Part shown: piece after piece, positions 8,009 through 16,459 of the stretch
How positions within the stretch are numbered: position 1 is the first letter of the stretch
Layout of the letters: every line of letters begins with the position of its first letter
Assembly: GCA_947589305.1 (NCBI GenBank)
Contig: CANQAP010000004.1
Coordinates: 124,001 to 188,000 of the forward strand
Direction: 5' to 3'
Origin: an uncultured Lachnospiraceae bacterium
GTDB lineage: Bacteria > Bacillota > Clostridia > Lachnospirales > Lachnospiraceae
DNA: 64,000 nt
The notes under the pieces: model-generated
Databases searched by the model: none
What the model saw: the letters and a program-made list of their open reading frames with translations, nothing else
What the model was told of the DNA's origin: nothing
Translations under genes and position numbers: made by a program

Positions 8009-9448
8009 CTAATACTGCCCTCGGAATTCCGGATCATCGGGTGGATAAATCCCCGTTTTTGTTTCAATTTCCTCGCTGATGCGCAGGACTTCTGACGACG
8101 GTGTATAGATCACTTCGTCACCGGATGCCACAGGAGGCTCTGTACTGTCAGTCGTGCCGTCTGTTCCGTCGTTTCCCGCCGGGAAATCGATCGTTGCATC
8201 ATATAAGAATTCGTGTAACAGTGCAACATTGTTTTCCAGATTACCGGTCACGACCATAGAAAGATTTGTATCCAATGTCTCATCATATATAGAATCAATA
8301 TGATAAATAAACGGAAATCCTTCATTTGCCACGATCTTATAATCAAATACGCCCGTCATCAGGGACAACAGCTCTTTTTTACTTAAACTGGTCGAAACTT
8401 TCGGAAGCACATCATCCAAAATATCATTTAATGTAGCCAGATCCGACTGCTTCGCTTTATCCAAGATTGCCTGTAACACCTCTCGCTGCCGTTCCGCACG
8501 TCCGACGTCTCCGCCTGCCACCTCATAACGGATTCTGCAATAAGTAGTTGCCTGAAGACCGTCTAAATTCACCATTCCCGTCTGTGTCAACGGAGTATAC
8601 TGCATGCCGGCGACTTCCGCCGTCTCCGGTAAATAAAGATTTACCGCATACCGCTCATCCTCGTCCACTTCCACGGTAATCCCTCCCAGATCATTAATTG
8701 CATCTGTTAAGGACTGGAAGTTGACGGTCACATATTCCGTAATCTGCAAATCAAGATTTTTATTTAAGGTCGCCACCGCCGCTTTCGGTCCGCCATAGGC
8801 ATACGTATGGGTGACTTTTGTGAACAGGTCATCCCCTTTGCCTGCCGGATTTTCCACTTCCAGATACGTATCCCGAAAGACCGATACGATCCGCACTTCT
8901 TTGGTCTCGTTATTGACACTGGCGATCATGATCGTATCACTTCGATTGCCTGCATCTGTATTGACATCACGGGCGTCAATTCCAAACAGAGCAACGGTCG
9001 TAAATTTTTCCTTCGGGAGATCGGACAATCCTTCGTTAATACCTAAATCCTCATCGGAAATCTCATTATAATTCAATGAATCCAGTTTACTGTTAGCATA
9101 AAAGATACCATATCCGATCAAAAGTATGAAGAACGTCAAGATCTCCACCCCCAAGATCGACCACAACCGCTTCATTTTCTTTTTTCTGGCTTTTTTCGAT
9201 GTTTGTCTGTTTGCTTTCATATTGTCGTATTCCTCTCGTTTCGACTGCTGCATCTTAGTCCGCGTATTCTGCTCCAAACGTTCCATTCTTTGTTTTGCTT
9301 CATCAGACGCTTTCACATCGGAACCGGGCATCCGCAAACCTGCGGATGACTCTCTCAGTCTGGCTCGTTCTTCCTCCAATCGCTTTGCCGTAGGAGGTAA
9401 CTGCACACCATCTGTCGCTCTTCGTGCTGTCTTTCTATTATCTTCCAT
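8009..9448 (-). CDS. LytR-CpsA-Psr (LCP) family phosphotransferase
   Basis: LCP enzymes attach undecaprenyl-linked glycopolymers to peptidoglycan outside the cell. The 479-residue protein has a charged cytoplasmic N-terminus of about 93 residues, one membrane segment (about 95-118), then the LCP domain with FGIDARD, NRSDTIMI and VSVFRDTY. The arginine-rich TYCRIRYEVAGGDVGRAERQ stretch belongs to the pyrophosphate-binding site. A Ser/Thr/Asp-rich tail follows. It heads the operon with the hydrolase and GH25 muramidase. A palindrome overlaps its promoter (9532-9560), suggesting repression. Confidence 0.93.
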   Translation of the reverse strand: MEDNRKTARRATDGVQLPPTAKRLEEERARLRESSAGLRMPGSDVKASDEAKQRMERLEQNTRTKMQQSKREEYDNMKANRQTSKKARKKKMKRLWSILGVEILTFFILLIGYGIFYANSKLDSLNYNEISDEDLGINEGLSDLPKEKFTTVALFGIDARDVNTDAGNRSDTIMIASVNNETKEVRIVSVFRDTYLEVENPAGKGDDLFTKVTHTYAYGGPKAAVATLNKNLDLQITEYVTVNFQSLTDAINDLGGITVEVDEDERYAVNLYLPETAEVAGMQYTPLTQTGMVNLDGLQATTYCRIRYEVAGGDVGRAERQREVLQAILDKAKQSDLATLNDILDDVLPKVSTSLSKKELLSLMTGVFDYKIVANEGFPFIYHIDSIYDETLDTNLSMVVTGNLENNVALLHEFLYDATIDFPAGNDGTDGTTDSTEPPVASGDEVIYTPSSEVLRISEEIETKTGIYPPDDPEFRGQY

Positions 9449-9531
9449 GATTAGTATCCTTCTCTTTATTCTTTCTTATCATTCAAATATTGCTAAATTA
9501 TTTCTAAAATATTACAAATTTAGACTTTTTC

Positions 9532-9560
9532 ATCATATCAAATTGATATGAAAAGTACAA
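9532..9560 (-). promoter_or_regulatory. LCP operon promoter with overlapping perfect palindrome
   Basis: On the minus strand TTGTAC (9555-9560) and TATGAT (9532-9537) are 17 bases apart. The interval contains TCATATCAA-A-TTGATATGA (9533-9551), a perfect 9+9 inverted repeat overlapping the spacer and -10. It has the shape of a dimeric repressor site. A second short repeat, TTCAGAA/TTCTGAA (9569-9585), lies just upstream of the -35. Confidence 0.6.
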
Positions 9561-9600
9561 TATCCTACTTCAGAAAAATTCTGAATTTTTTATGACATTT

Positions 9601-9656
9601 AAAAATGCCCTGAAACAGAGAAATTTATAAACGGATTCTCAATTCCAAGGCATTTT
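9601..9656 (-). terminator. Terminator of glmS
   Basis: Arms 9602-9622 and 9636-9656 pair over about 20 positions with several G-U pairs, and the minus strand ends in five T residues. It lies directly after the glmS stop and separates it from the LCP promoter. Confidence 0.8.
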
Positions 9657-9667
9657 ATGATCATTTT

Positions 9668-11494
9668 TTATTCTACCGTTACTGATTTTGCCAGATTACG
9701 CGGTTTGTCTACATCCAAGCCTTTTGCCACCGATACATAGTAACTAAAGAGCTGAAGCGGGATCACCGAGAGGGAAGGAGCAAAACAAGCATATGTTTTT
9801 GGAATCTCAACCACAAAATCCGCTACATCCTTCATTCCCTGATTGTCTTCGCTTACCAATGCAAACACATAAGCTCCCCTCGTTTTTACCTCTACCGCAT
9901 TACTGATCATCTTTTCGTATAATTCCGGCTGGGTAGAGACCGCAACCGTCAGGATTCCGTCCTCGATCAATGAAATGGTTCCATGCTTCAGTTCGCCGGC
10001 AGCATACGCCTCCGAATGGATATATGAAATCTCTTTCAGTTTCAGGGAACCCTCCATCGAAGAAGCATAATCGACGCCTCTGCCAATAAAGAAAATATTC
10101 TCTGCATTTGCATATTTTGCCGCAAACCACTGGATTCGTTCCTTATCTCCTAAAATCTCCTGAATCTTTTCCGGCAGGCTTTGCAGTTCCTGAATCATTG
10201 TCCGATACTCACTTGGCGTGATCTTACCGCGGATATCACCAAAGAGGATGCCCAGCATATACAGTGCCGTTAACTGCGTACTGTATGCTTTCGTCGTCGC
10301 TACGGATATTTCCGGTCCCGCCCATGTATACATGACATTGTCCGCTTCACGGGCGATGGTACTGCCGACCACATTGATGATGCCCAATACTTTCGCGCCT
10401 AATTCCTGCGCCTTCCGCAATGCCGCCAGTGAATCTGCCGTTTCTCCGGACTGACTGATAATGATGACCATCGAATCCGGTTCTAAAATCGGATCCCGAT
10501 AACGGAATTCCGATGCCAGATCTACTTCTACCGGAATCCCCGTCATTTTTTCCAAGACATATTTGCCGACCACGCCTACATGATAAGCGGAGCCGCAGCC
10601 GATGATATAGATCCGGCGGATTGCCTGAATTTCGGCGTCTGTCATATTTAATTCCTCTATGACAACTCTTCCGTCCTTGATGCGCGGGCTGATGGTAGAT
10701 TCCACTGCTTTCGGCTGTTCATAAATCTCTTTCAACATGAAATGCTCATATCCGCCTTTTTCAGCCGCTTCCACATCCCACTCTACCGTCACCTGCTCCT
10801 TTTCGACTTCCTCCAGATCCTCATTGTAAAAATGCACGTCATGAGCAGATAATTCGGCTAATTCATAGTTATTGATATAATATACATTCCTCGTATGCTT
10901 CAGGACCGCCGGTACATCCGAAGCAATATAATTACCGTCCTCCGATACGCCAACGATCAACGGAGAATCCTTTCGCACGGCATATACCGTATCCGGATGA
11001 TCCTGAAACAGGATGCCAAACGCATAAGAACCGATCACGCGATGCAGGACCTTAAAGATCGCTTCCTTGGGATCTCCTTTATAATAATAATCCAGCAGAT
11101 GTGCGATCACTTCCGTATCCGTCTCTGAATGAAAGGCATAGCCTTTGGAAATCAATTTGTCTCTCAACGGTTGATAATTTTCGATAATACCGTTATGAAC
11201 CACCGTAATGGAACGAGACTGATTGTAATGCGGGTGCGCATTGTGTACAGAAGGCTCGCCATGTGTCGCCCATCTGGTATGCCCGATCCCTATCGTACCT
11301 TTCAATCCGTTTCCGTCCTGTGTCAAATCTCTCAAAGCCTGCAAACGTCCTTTGGCTTTGATAACATTGATCTCCTTACCGTCATAGACCGCCACGCCGG
11401 CAGAGTCATATCCGCGATATTCTAATTTTGAAAGACCGTCCAATAAAATCGGCGCCGCCTGCTGCTCACCTACATAGCCAACGATACCACACAT
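9668..11494 (-). CDS. glmS: Glutamine--fructose-6-phosphate aminotransferase (isomerizing)
   Basis: Makes glucosamine-6-phosphate from fructose-6-phosphate and glutamine, the entry to UDP-GlcNAc and peptidoglycan. The protein starts MCGIVGYVG with the catalytic N-terminal Cys exposed after Met removal. The glutaminase domain runs to about residue 240. Two SIS sugar-isomerase domains follow (SQSGETADS is the sugar-phosphate loop), and the C-terminus is LAKSVTVE as in the family. Length of 608 is normal. AGGAGGA precedes the ATG. It lies 20 bases after the phosphoglucomutase gene, so no glmS ribozyme leader is present; control must act at the upstream promoter or elsewhere. Confidence 0.97.
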   Translation of the reverse strand: MCGIVGYVGEQQAAPILLDGLSKLEYRGYDSAGVAVYDGKEINVIKAKGRLQALRDLTQDGNGLKGTIGIGHTRWATHGEPSVHNAHPHYNQSRSITVVHNGIIENYQPLRDKLISKGYAFHSETDTEVIAHLLDYYYKGDPKEAIFKVLHRVIGSYAFGILFQDHPDTVYAVRKDSPLIVGVSEDGNYIASDVPAVLKHTRNVYYINNYELAELSAHDVHFYNEDLEEVEKEQVTVEWDVEAAEKGGYEHFMLKEIYEQPKAVESTISPRIKDGRVVIEELNMTDAEIQAIRRIYIIGCGSAYHVGVVGKYVLEKMTGIPVEVDLASEFRYRDPILEPDSMVIIISQSGETADSLAALRKAQELGAKVLGIINVVGSTIAREADNVMYTWAGPEISVATTKAYSTQLTALYMLGILFGDIRGKITPSEYRTMIQELQSLPEKIQEILGDKERIQWFAAKYANAENIFFIGRGVDYASSMEGSLKLKEISYIHSEAYAAGELKHGTISLIEDGILTVAVSTQPELYEKMISNAVEVKTRGAYVFALVSEDNQGMKDVADFVVEIPKTYACFAPSLSVIPLQLFSYYVSVAKGLDVDKPRNLAKSVTVE

Positions 11495-11513
11495 AGATTT
11501 TCCTCCTCTTTCT

Positions 11514-13238
11514 TTACTGAACCTGTGCCATCAGGGCGTCTGTTAAAGCTGCCAGTTTCGTTTCCGCATCTTCCATACTCGTGCCTTTTACGCCCATATA
11601 GAATTTAATCTTTGGTTCAGTGCCGGAAGGTCTTGCACAACACCATGAATGATTTGACAATTCCCAATACAATACATTGGATTTCGGCAGACCGGTTGAA
11701 GCAGTCTCGCCGGTCCTGCAATCTGTGCGGACATCCGCTTCATAGTCACGGACTGCAAGAACCTCCAGATCGCCGAATCGTTTTGGCGGATCTTTACGCA
11801 GCTTCTCCATAATGGTCCGAATCTGCTCCGCTCCGTCAAAGCCCTTCAAAGTGATCGTCTGTAATCCTTCTTTGAAATATCCGTATGTTTCGTAAATACG
11901 GATCATCTGATCCCACAACGTCATCTGATGCTTTTTGCACCAAGCCGCCACTTCGCAAAGCATCATGACGGCTACGCAGGCGTCCTTATCTCTCGCATGC
12001 GTTCCGACCAGACAGCCATAGCTTTCTTCCAATCCAAATACATACTCATAGGTGTGCTGCTGTTCAAACAGTTTAATCTGCTCCCCGATAAACTTAAAGC
12101 CGGTCAGCACTTCGATCAGCTTTACGCCATAGTTCTGTGCGATCGGAACCGTCATATTTGTCGTAACGATCGTTGTGACCAAGGCGCCGTTTTGCGGCAG
12201 GGTACCGACCGCTTTCCGTTCCCTCATGATATATTCACAGATCAGCATACCGGACATATTTCCGGTAAAGCTGACGTATTCGCCCGTTTTCGTATCTTTC
12301 GCATACACGCCCAGACGGTCCGCGTCCGGATCCGTTGCCAAAACAATATCTGCATCCACCTTTTTTGCCAATTCCAGTGCCAAGGCAAATGCTTTCGGAT
12401 CCTCCGGGTTCGGATAGGACACCGTCGGAAAATCCCCGTCCGGCTGTTCCTGTTCCGGTACCACATAGACATGCTCAAATCCCAGTTCTTTCAAAACACG
12501 CTGCACCGGAACATTACCCGTGCCATGCAGCGGAGTATACACGATTTTGATATCCTTCGCCACTTCCCGAATGATTTCCGGATGAATGATTTGCTTTTTC
12601 AAAGCCTCCATATACTTGTCGTCCAGATCGGAACCGATCACGTGATACAGTCCCTGTGCGATCGCCGTCTCTTTATCCATGGTCAATACTTCATGAAAAT
12701 CCGTTACTTTGGCAACTTCCGCCATAATACCCTGATCATGCGGCGGAGTAACCTGCGCGCCGTCTTCCCAATATACTTTATATCCGTTGTATTCCGGTGG
12801 ATTATGACTTGCAGTCACGACAATCCCGGCGATACATCCCAACTCCCGGACTGCAAACGACAACTCCGGCGTCGGTCGCAGAGAAGGAAACACATAGGAT
12901 TGAATTCCGTTTGCATTCAAACATAACGCCGCAACATCTGCAAACTCGGTTGACATATGTCTGGAATCATACGCGATCGCCACGCCTTTTGACTCTCCTT
13001 TTGCCGCTTTGATATAATTTGCCAGACCTTGTGTCGCTTTTCTGACTGTATAGACATTCATACGGTTCGTTCCTGCGCCGAGGATCCCACGCAAGCCGCC
13101 GGTGCCAAATTCCAAATCCTTATAAAACCGTTCCCGAATCTCATTCTCATTATCTTTAATGGCAAGTAATTCCGCTTTGGTTTCCTCATCAAAGTATGAA
13201 TCCTCACACCATGATCGATACGTATCCATATAACCCAT
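11514..13238 (-). CDS. pgcA: Phospho-sugar mutase (phosphoglucomutase, PGM2-like)
   Basis: Interconverts glucose-1- and glucose-6-phosphate. The phosphoserine loop is TASHNPPEYNGYK, the metal loop DPDADRLG, and the sugar loop EESYGC. The phosphate-binding RPSGTEPKIK is near the C-terminus. The 574-residue length matches the long PGM2/PgcA group rather than the 450-residue GlmM group. The start at 13238 has AAGGAGTG 6 bases upstream; an upstream in-frame start lacks this. It is co-transcribed with glmS, coupling glucose-phosphate interconversion to amino-sugar synthesis. The symbol follows the Bacillus homologue and is by similarity. Confidence 0.9.
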   Translation of the reverse strand: MGYMDTYRSWCEDSYFDEETKAELLAIKDNENEIRERFYKDLEFGTGGLRGILGAGTNRMNVYTVRKATQGLANYIKAAKGESKGVAIAYDSRHMSTEFADVAALCLNANGIQSYVFPSLRPTPELSFAVRELGCIAGIVVTASHNPPEYNGYKVYWEDGAQVTPPHDQGIMAEVAKVTDFHEVLTMDKETAIAQGLYHVIGSDLDDKYMEALKKQIIHPEIIREVAKDIKIVYTPLHGTGNVPVQRVLKELGFEHVYVVPEQEQPDGDFPTVSYPNPEDPKAFALALELAKKVDADIVLATDPDADRLGVYAKDTKTGEYVSFTGNMSGMLICEYIMRERKAVGTLPQNGALVTTIVTTNMTVPIAQNYGVKLIEVLTGFKFIGEQIKLFEQQHTYEYVFGLEESYGCLVGTHARDKDACVAVMMLCEVAAWCKKHQMTLWDQMIRIYETYGYFKEGLQTITLKGFDGAEQIRTIMEKLRKDPPKRFGDLEVLAVRDYEADVRTDCRTGETASTGLPKSNVLYWELSNHSWCCARPSGTEPKIKFYMGVKGTSMEDAETKLAALTDALMAQVQ

Positions 13239-13269
13239 TCTATCCACTCCTTTTCCGATATTCAAAGAC

Positions 13270-13298
13270 ATTTTACCATTTATTTCATAAAAAATGAA
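13270..13298 (-). promoter_or_regulatory. Promoter of the phosphoglucomutase-glmS operon
   Basis: An extended -10 TGGTAAAAT (core 13270-13275) is preceded, 17 bases away, by a weak -35 TTCATT (13293-13298). Confidence 0.5.
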
Positions 13299-13332
13299 CC
13301 CTTAACTTCAGATTTCTTTTGCGGTTCCTTTC

Positions 13333-13995
13333 CTATCCCTCATGCGCTTCCTGCGTCTTTAAATAATCCGCCTGAAATTTCTGAATTCCCGCATCGGTCA
13401 ACGGATGATGGATCATCTGCATCAAAACCGCATAAGGCACGGTAGCGATATCCGCTCCTGCCAGAGCGCATTCCGTAACATGTACCGGATTCCGCACGCT
13501 TGCGGCGATAATCTCTGTGTTTAAGTCCGTATAGCTCAACATTTCCACAATATTTCGGATCAAATCCATGCCGGACATGCTGATATCATCGATTCTTCCG
13601 ATGAAAGGCGAGACATACGCCGCTCCGGCTCTTGCCGCCAATAATGCCTGATTTGCCGAGAAGATCAGCGTCATATTTACACGAATCCCTTCCGCTGACA
13701 ATCTGTTACATGCCTGTAATCCTGCTTCTGTCATCGGAATCTTGACCACCATATTCGGATGGATCGCCGCGATCTCTCTTCCTTCGCGTATCATTTCTTC
13801 CGCATCCGTGAGCGTCGCCCGTACTTCACCGCTGATCGGTCCGTCCACGATCGCCGCGATTTCCTGAATCACATCCTGAAACTTTCTTCCCGATTTTGCG
13901 ATCAGAGACGGATTAGTCGTCACTCCGCATATGATTCCCATATCATTCGCCGCTTTGATCTCCTCTACATTTGCAGTATCAATAAAAAATTTCAT
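13333..13995 (-). CDS. fsa: Transaldolase-like fructose-6-phosphate aldolase
   Basis: Small TIM-barrel enzyme of the TalC/FSA subfamily, acting as transaldolase or fructose-6-phosphate aldolase. It begins [14 protein letters not shown] and has [13 protein letters not shown]. The Schiff-base lysine is expected in [10 protein letters not shown], followed by [15 protein letters not shown] and SPFIGRIDD. The 220-residue length identifies the short subfamily. The start at 13995 is preceded by GAGG; earlier in-frame starts would lie within the promoter. It has its own strong promoter (14042-14070). Sequence alone does not separate transaldolase from aldolase activity. Confidence 0.9.
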   Translation of the reverse strand: MKFFIDTANVEEIKAANDMGIICGVTTNPSLIAKSGRKFQDVIQEIAAIVDGPISGEVRATLTDAEEMIREGREIAAIHPNMVVKIPMTEAGLQACNRLSAEGIRVNMTLIFSANQALLAARAGAAYVSPFIGRIDDISMSGMDLIRNIVEMLSYTDLNTEIIAASVRNPVHVTECALAGADIATVPYAVLMQMIHHPLTDAGIQKFQADYLKTQEAHEG

Positions 13996-14041
13996 ATTCT
14001 TATCCTCTTTTCGTTTCCATTCTATGTATGCTGTATACCAA

Positions 14042-14070
14042 ATTATAATGCAAATACCCGTCGTATACAA
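14042..14070 (-). promoter_or_regulatory. Promoter of the transaldolase-like gene
   Basis: TTGTAT (14065-14070) and a perfect TATAAT (14042-14047) on the minus strand are 17 bases apart, about 45 bases upstream of the start codon. Confidence 0.8.
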
Positions 14071-14104
14071 GCATTTGCCTTATTTTGGCTTATCGGCTTT
14101 CGTT

Positions 14105-15013
14105 TTAGTTTTTCTCAAACACGATCCCTTTTTCCAACAGAAAGACTGGTGCGTATGATAATTTCGCTTTCCGCAGCCCTTCAATCCCTAAATCTTCTTC
14201 ACGATTAATATACGTATAATCCTGCAATTCATGTAAGACAAACTGTTGGTTGATCATCGGATAGGCTCCCTGTATATCGCCGAATGCTTTTTCAAAATTG
14301 ACATCAAAGGTATCTTTCGTGATCGGGCATCCCAGTGTAAATGCAATGACTCCCTCCTTGATTCGAAGCAATCCGCCTTTCATATGTAACGTCCGAAAAG
14401 AACGCAATGCCCGATTTACCAAATGAGCTTCTTCCTCTTTTTCGTCGTCCTCCTGAACGCAGTGCTGTCTGCACCATTCTTTTGCCATGCAGATACATTC
14501 TTCCACATTATCTTCCGTAATCGTTTCATATTTCCACTCCGGGTGTCGGTCGATAAACCGTTTGATATGATTTCGTTTTCCATGCAGTTTTTTCCCCGCC
14601 AGTGACGCCAACTGTTCCCGGCTGTATACATAATCCGCCCAGTTCCGCTCGGTATCCCATTGAAAACGATCCGGATACCAGCGTTCTATTTTTTCCATCA
14701 TCACATGATCGATCATTCCAAATCGGGGAGCCTGTCCGATCGTACGGAAATACTCCAGTTCGCATTCAAAGATCTGTAGTTCTTCCTTATCATCCCCTGC
14801 ACCGATCGGGAAGGATAACCGGACGGCGCCGTCCTCACTCGTCTGTTTTGTGACCAGCACATCTCCGGTCACCGCATATTCCGTATGATAAAACCCCGAC
14901 CATAAAATGAGATTGGCAACACTGAATTCACACCCGCGATAAGAATTATTATTCAAAATCTTCCATAAGCGCTCCCCGTCCGCTATTGTCTGTTTCTTAA
15001 AATCCAGTTTCAT
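14105..15013 (-). CDS. DUF2156 (phosphatidylglycerol lysyltransferase C-terminal-like) protein
   Basis: About 302 residues with the GNAT-like fold of the DUF2156/LPG-synthase C-terminal family. Visible family features are the WKILNNNSYRGCEFSVANL N-terminal stretch, GKKLHGKRNHIKRF in the middle, and YINREEDLGIEGLRKAK near the end. There are no membrane segments, so it is not a full MprF; these soluble forms are thought to be aminoacyl- or acyl-transferases of unknown substrate. The start at 15013 has AAGGAAGG upstream. It is divergent from the phosphofructokinase gene across a 147-base region with repeated motifs. Confidence 0.85.
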   Translation of the reverse strand: MKLDFKKQTIADGERLWKILNNNSYRGCEFSVANLILWSGFYHTEYAVTGDVLVTKQTSEDGAVRLSFPIGAGDDKEELQIFECELEYFRTIGQAPRFGMIDHVMMEKIERWYPDRFQWDTERNWADYVYSREQLASLAGKKLHGKRNHIKRFIDRHPEWKYETITEDNVEECICMAKEWCRQHCVQEDDEKEEEAHLVNRALRSFRTLHMKGGLLRIKEGVIAFTLGCPITKDTFDVNFEKAFGDIQGAYPMINQQFVLHELQDYTYINREEDLGIEGLRKAKLSYAPVFLLEKGIVFEKN

Positions 15014-15041
15014 ATCTGCCTTCCTTTTTACGTTTCTCAAA

Positions 15042-15125
15042 TTGCACTTTATACTATTTTCGGCAAAAGTGCAAATCCTCTTCCCGAATTATTTTTATTG
15101 CACTTTTCCGGAAATGGATTATACT
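15042..15125. promoter_or_regulatory. Divergent promoter region with three TTGCACTTT elements
   Basis: TTGCACTTT occurs at 15042-15050 and 15098-15106 on the plus strand and inverted at 15066-15074. The third copy supplies the -35 TTGCAC of the phosphofructokinase promoter (TATACT at 15120-15125, 16-base spacer). The inverted copy supplies a -35 for the DUF2156 gene (TATAAA at 15048-15053 on the minus strand, 15-base spacer, or a poorer match at 17). A shared regulator is possible; part of the similarity could reflect shared -35 hexamers. Confidence 0.5.
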
Positions 15126-15160
15126 TGAATTATATTCCAACCGATAAAAGGAGAATCTAC

Positions 15161-16399
15161 ATGCCACATACCAAATGCAATTGTATTGTCGCGCAGTCCG
15201 GAGGACCAACCGCTGCGATCAATGCCAGTCTGGCAGGCGTCATCCAAGGCGTCTTTTGCAGTGAAACCTTTGATACCGTATATGGTTCCATTAACGGCAT
15301 CCTTGGTATTTTGAATCAAAAGATCATGAATCTTTCTGAAATCAGCAGGAACAAACCGCATTTTATTGAGACATTAAAGACTTCTCCTGCCATGTATCTC
15401 GGTTCCTGCCGTTATAAATTACCGGATTACAAGGAAGACGATAAGCCATACCGTGACATCTTCCATTTTTTTGAAACACGGAATATACAGGCTTTCTTTT
15501 ATATTGGCGGTAACGATTCCATGGATACCGTCATGAAACTCGGTCATTACGGGAAACGGATCGGCAGTCCCGTATCCATTATCGGTATCCCGAAAACCAT
15601 TGATAATGATCTAGCCGTAACGGATCACACTCCCGGTTATGGTTCCGCTGCGAAATTTGTCGCATCCTCGCTATTGGAAATCGCGCACGATACATTTATC
15701 TATGCGCTGAAAAGCGTGACGATCGTGGAAATCATGGGACGTGACGCCGGATGGCTGACTGCCGCTTCCGCCTTGGCAAGAAACAACTACAATGCGGCGC
15801 CGCATTTGATCTATCTGCCGGAAGTTCCGTTTTCCAAAACCACCTTTCTTGCGGACGTCAATCGTCTGCTCACGACGCACAATAACGTGATCGTAGCAGT
15901 TTCCGAGGGAATCCGTGACGAAAACGGCGATTATATCAGCGCGACTGCGGCATCCGCGGATACATTCGGGCATAGCCAGTTAAGCGGCACCGGAAAAGCA
16001 CTGGAATATATGATCAAAGAGCAGATCGGAATCAAGGTCAGATCCATTGAATTGAATGTATTGCAACGTTGCGCATCGCATACCGCTTCCCTGACCGACC
16101 TGAACGAATCCTTTCAACTCGGCTGTAAGGCAGTGGAGGGAGCGGAGCAGGGGGAAACCATGTGTATGCTGACCATGCACCGAACCAGTCAGCATCCGTA
16201 CTGTGTCAGCATCCATTTTTCATCCGTTGATGATATTGCCAATCAGACCAAAGTCATCCCGAGAGAATGGATCAACGAGGCGGGCAATGATATCACCCCT
16301 GCGTTACATGATTATATGCTTCCTTTGATTCAGGGAGAACCGGATCTGAAATATCAGGACGGATTACCGGTATATCTGCCGATCGACCATCTCTTATAG
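15161..16399 (+). CDS. pfp: 6-phosphofructokinase, pyrophosphate-dependent type
   Basis: Phosphorylates fructose-6-phosphate in glycolysis. The 412-residue protein has GGPTAAINASL at residues 14-24. IGGNDS (115-120) places Asp119 where ATP-dependent enzymes have Gly, and PKTIDND (144-150) places Lys145 where ATP enzymes have Gly. Both substitutions are established markers of PPi use, so pyrophosphate dependence is a strong inference. MGRDAGWLTA is a further family signature. AAAAGGAGA precedes the ATG at 15161. The gene is monocistronic between a divergent promoter and a hairpin at 16421-16450. The symbol is by function. Confidence 0.92.
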   Translation: MPHTKCNCIVAQSGGPTAAINASLAGVIQGVFCSETFDTVYGSINGILGILNQKIMNLSEISRNKPHFIETLKTSPAMYLGSCRYKLPDYKEDDKPYRDIFHFFETRNIQAFFYIGGNDSMDTVMKLGHYGKRIGSPVSIIGIPKTIDNDLAVTDHTPGYGSAAKFVASSLLEIAHDTFIYALKSVTIVEIMGRDAGWLTAASALARNNYNAAPHLIYLPEVPFSKTTFLADVNRLLTTHNNVIVAVSEGIRDENGDYISATAASADTFGHSQLSGTGKALEYMIKEQIGIKVRSIELNVLQRCASHTASLTDLNESFQLGCKAVEGAEQGETMCMLTMHRTSQHPYCVSIHFSSVDDIANQTKVIPREWINEAGNDITPALHDYMLPLIQGEPDLKYQDGLPVYLPIDHLL

Positions 16400-16420
16400 A
16401 GATTCGCTGTCCCATCGATA

Positions 16421-16450
16421 GGCAGGATACGTTTTCCGCTGCATCCTGCC
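16421..16450. terminator. Bidirectional hairpin between the phosphofructokinase and beta-glucosidase genes
   Basis: GGCAGGAT (16421-16428) pairs with ATCCTGCC (16443-16450) between two convergent stop codons. The T tracts are weak on both sides. Confidence 0.55.
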
Positions 16451-16459
16451 CGTATTGGT

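Noticed and set aside
11495-11513. Possible glmS ribozyme upstream of glmS
   Set aside because: Only about 20 bases separate glmS from the phosphoglucomutase stop, far too short for the ribozyme.
11928-12926. Long open frame on the plus strand opposite the phosphoglucomutase gene
   Set aside because: It is antisense to a well-supported gene, has no binding site and its composition (His/Arg/Cys/Phe rich) is typical of a reverse-complement shadow.
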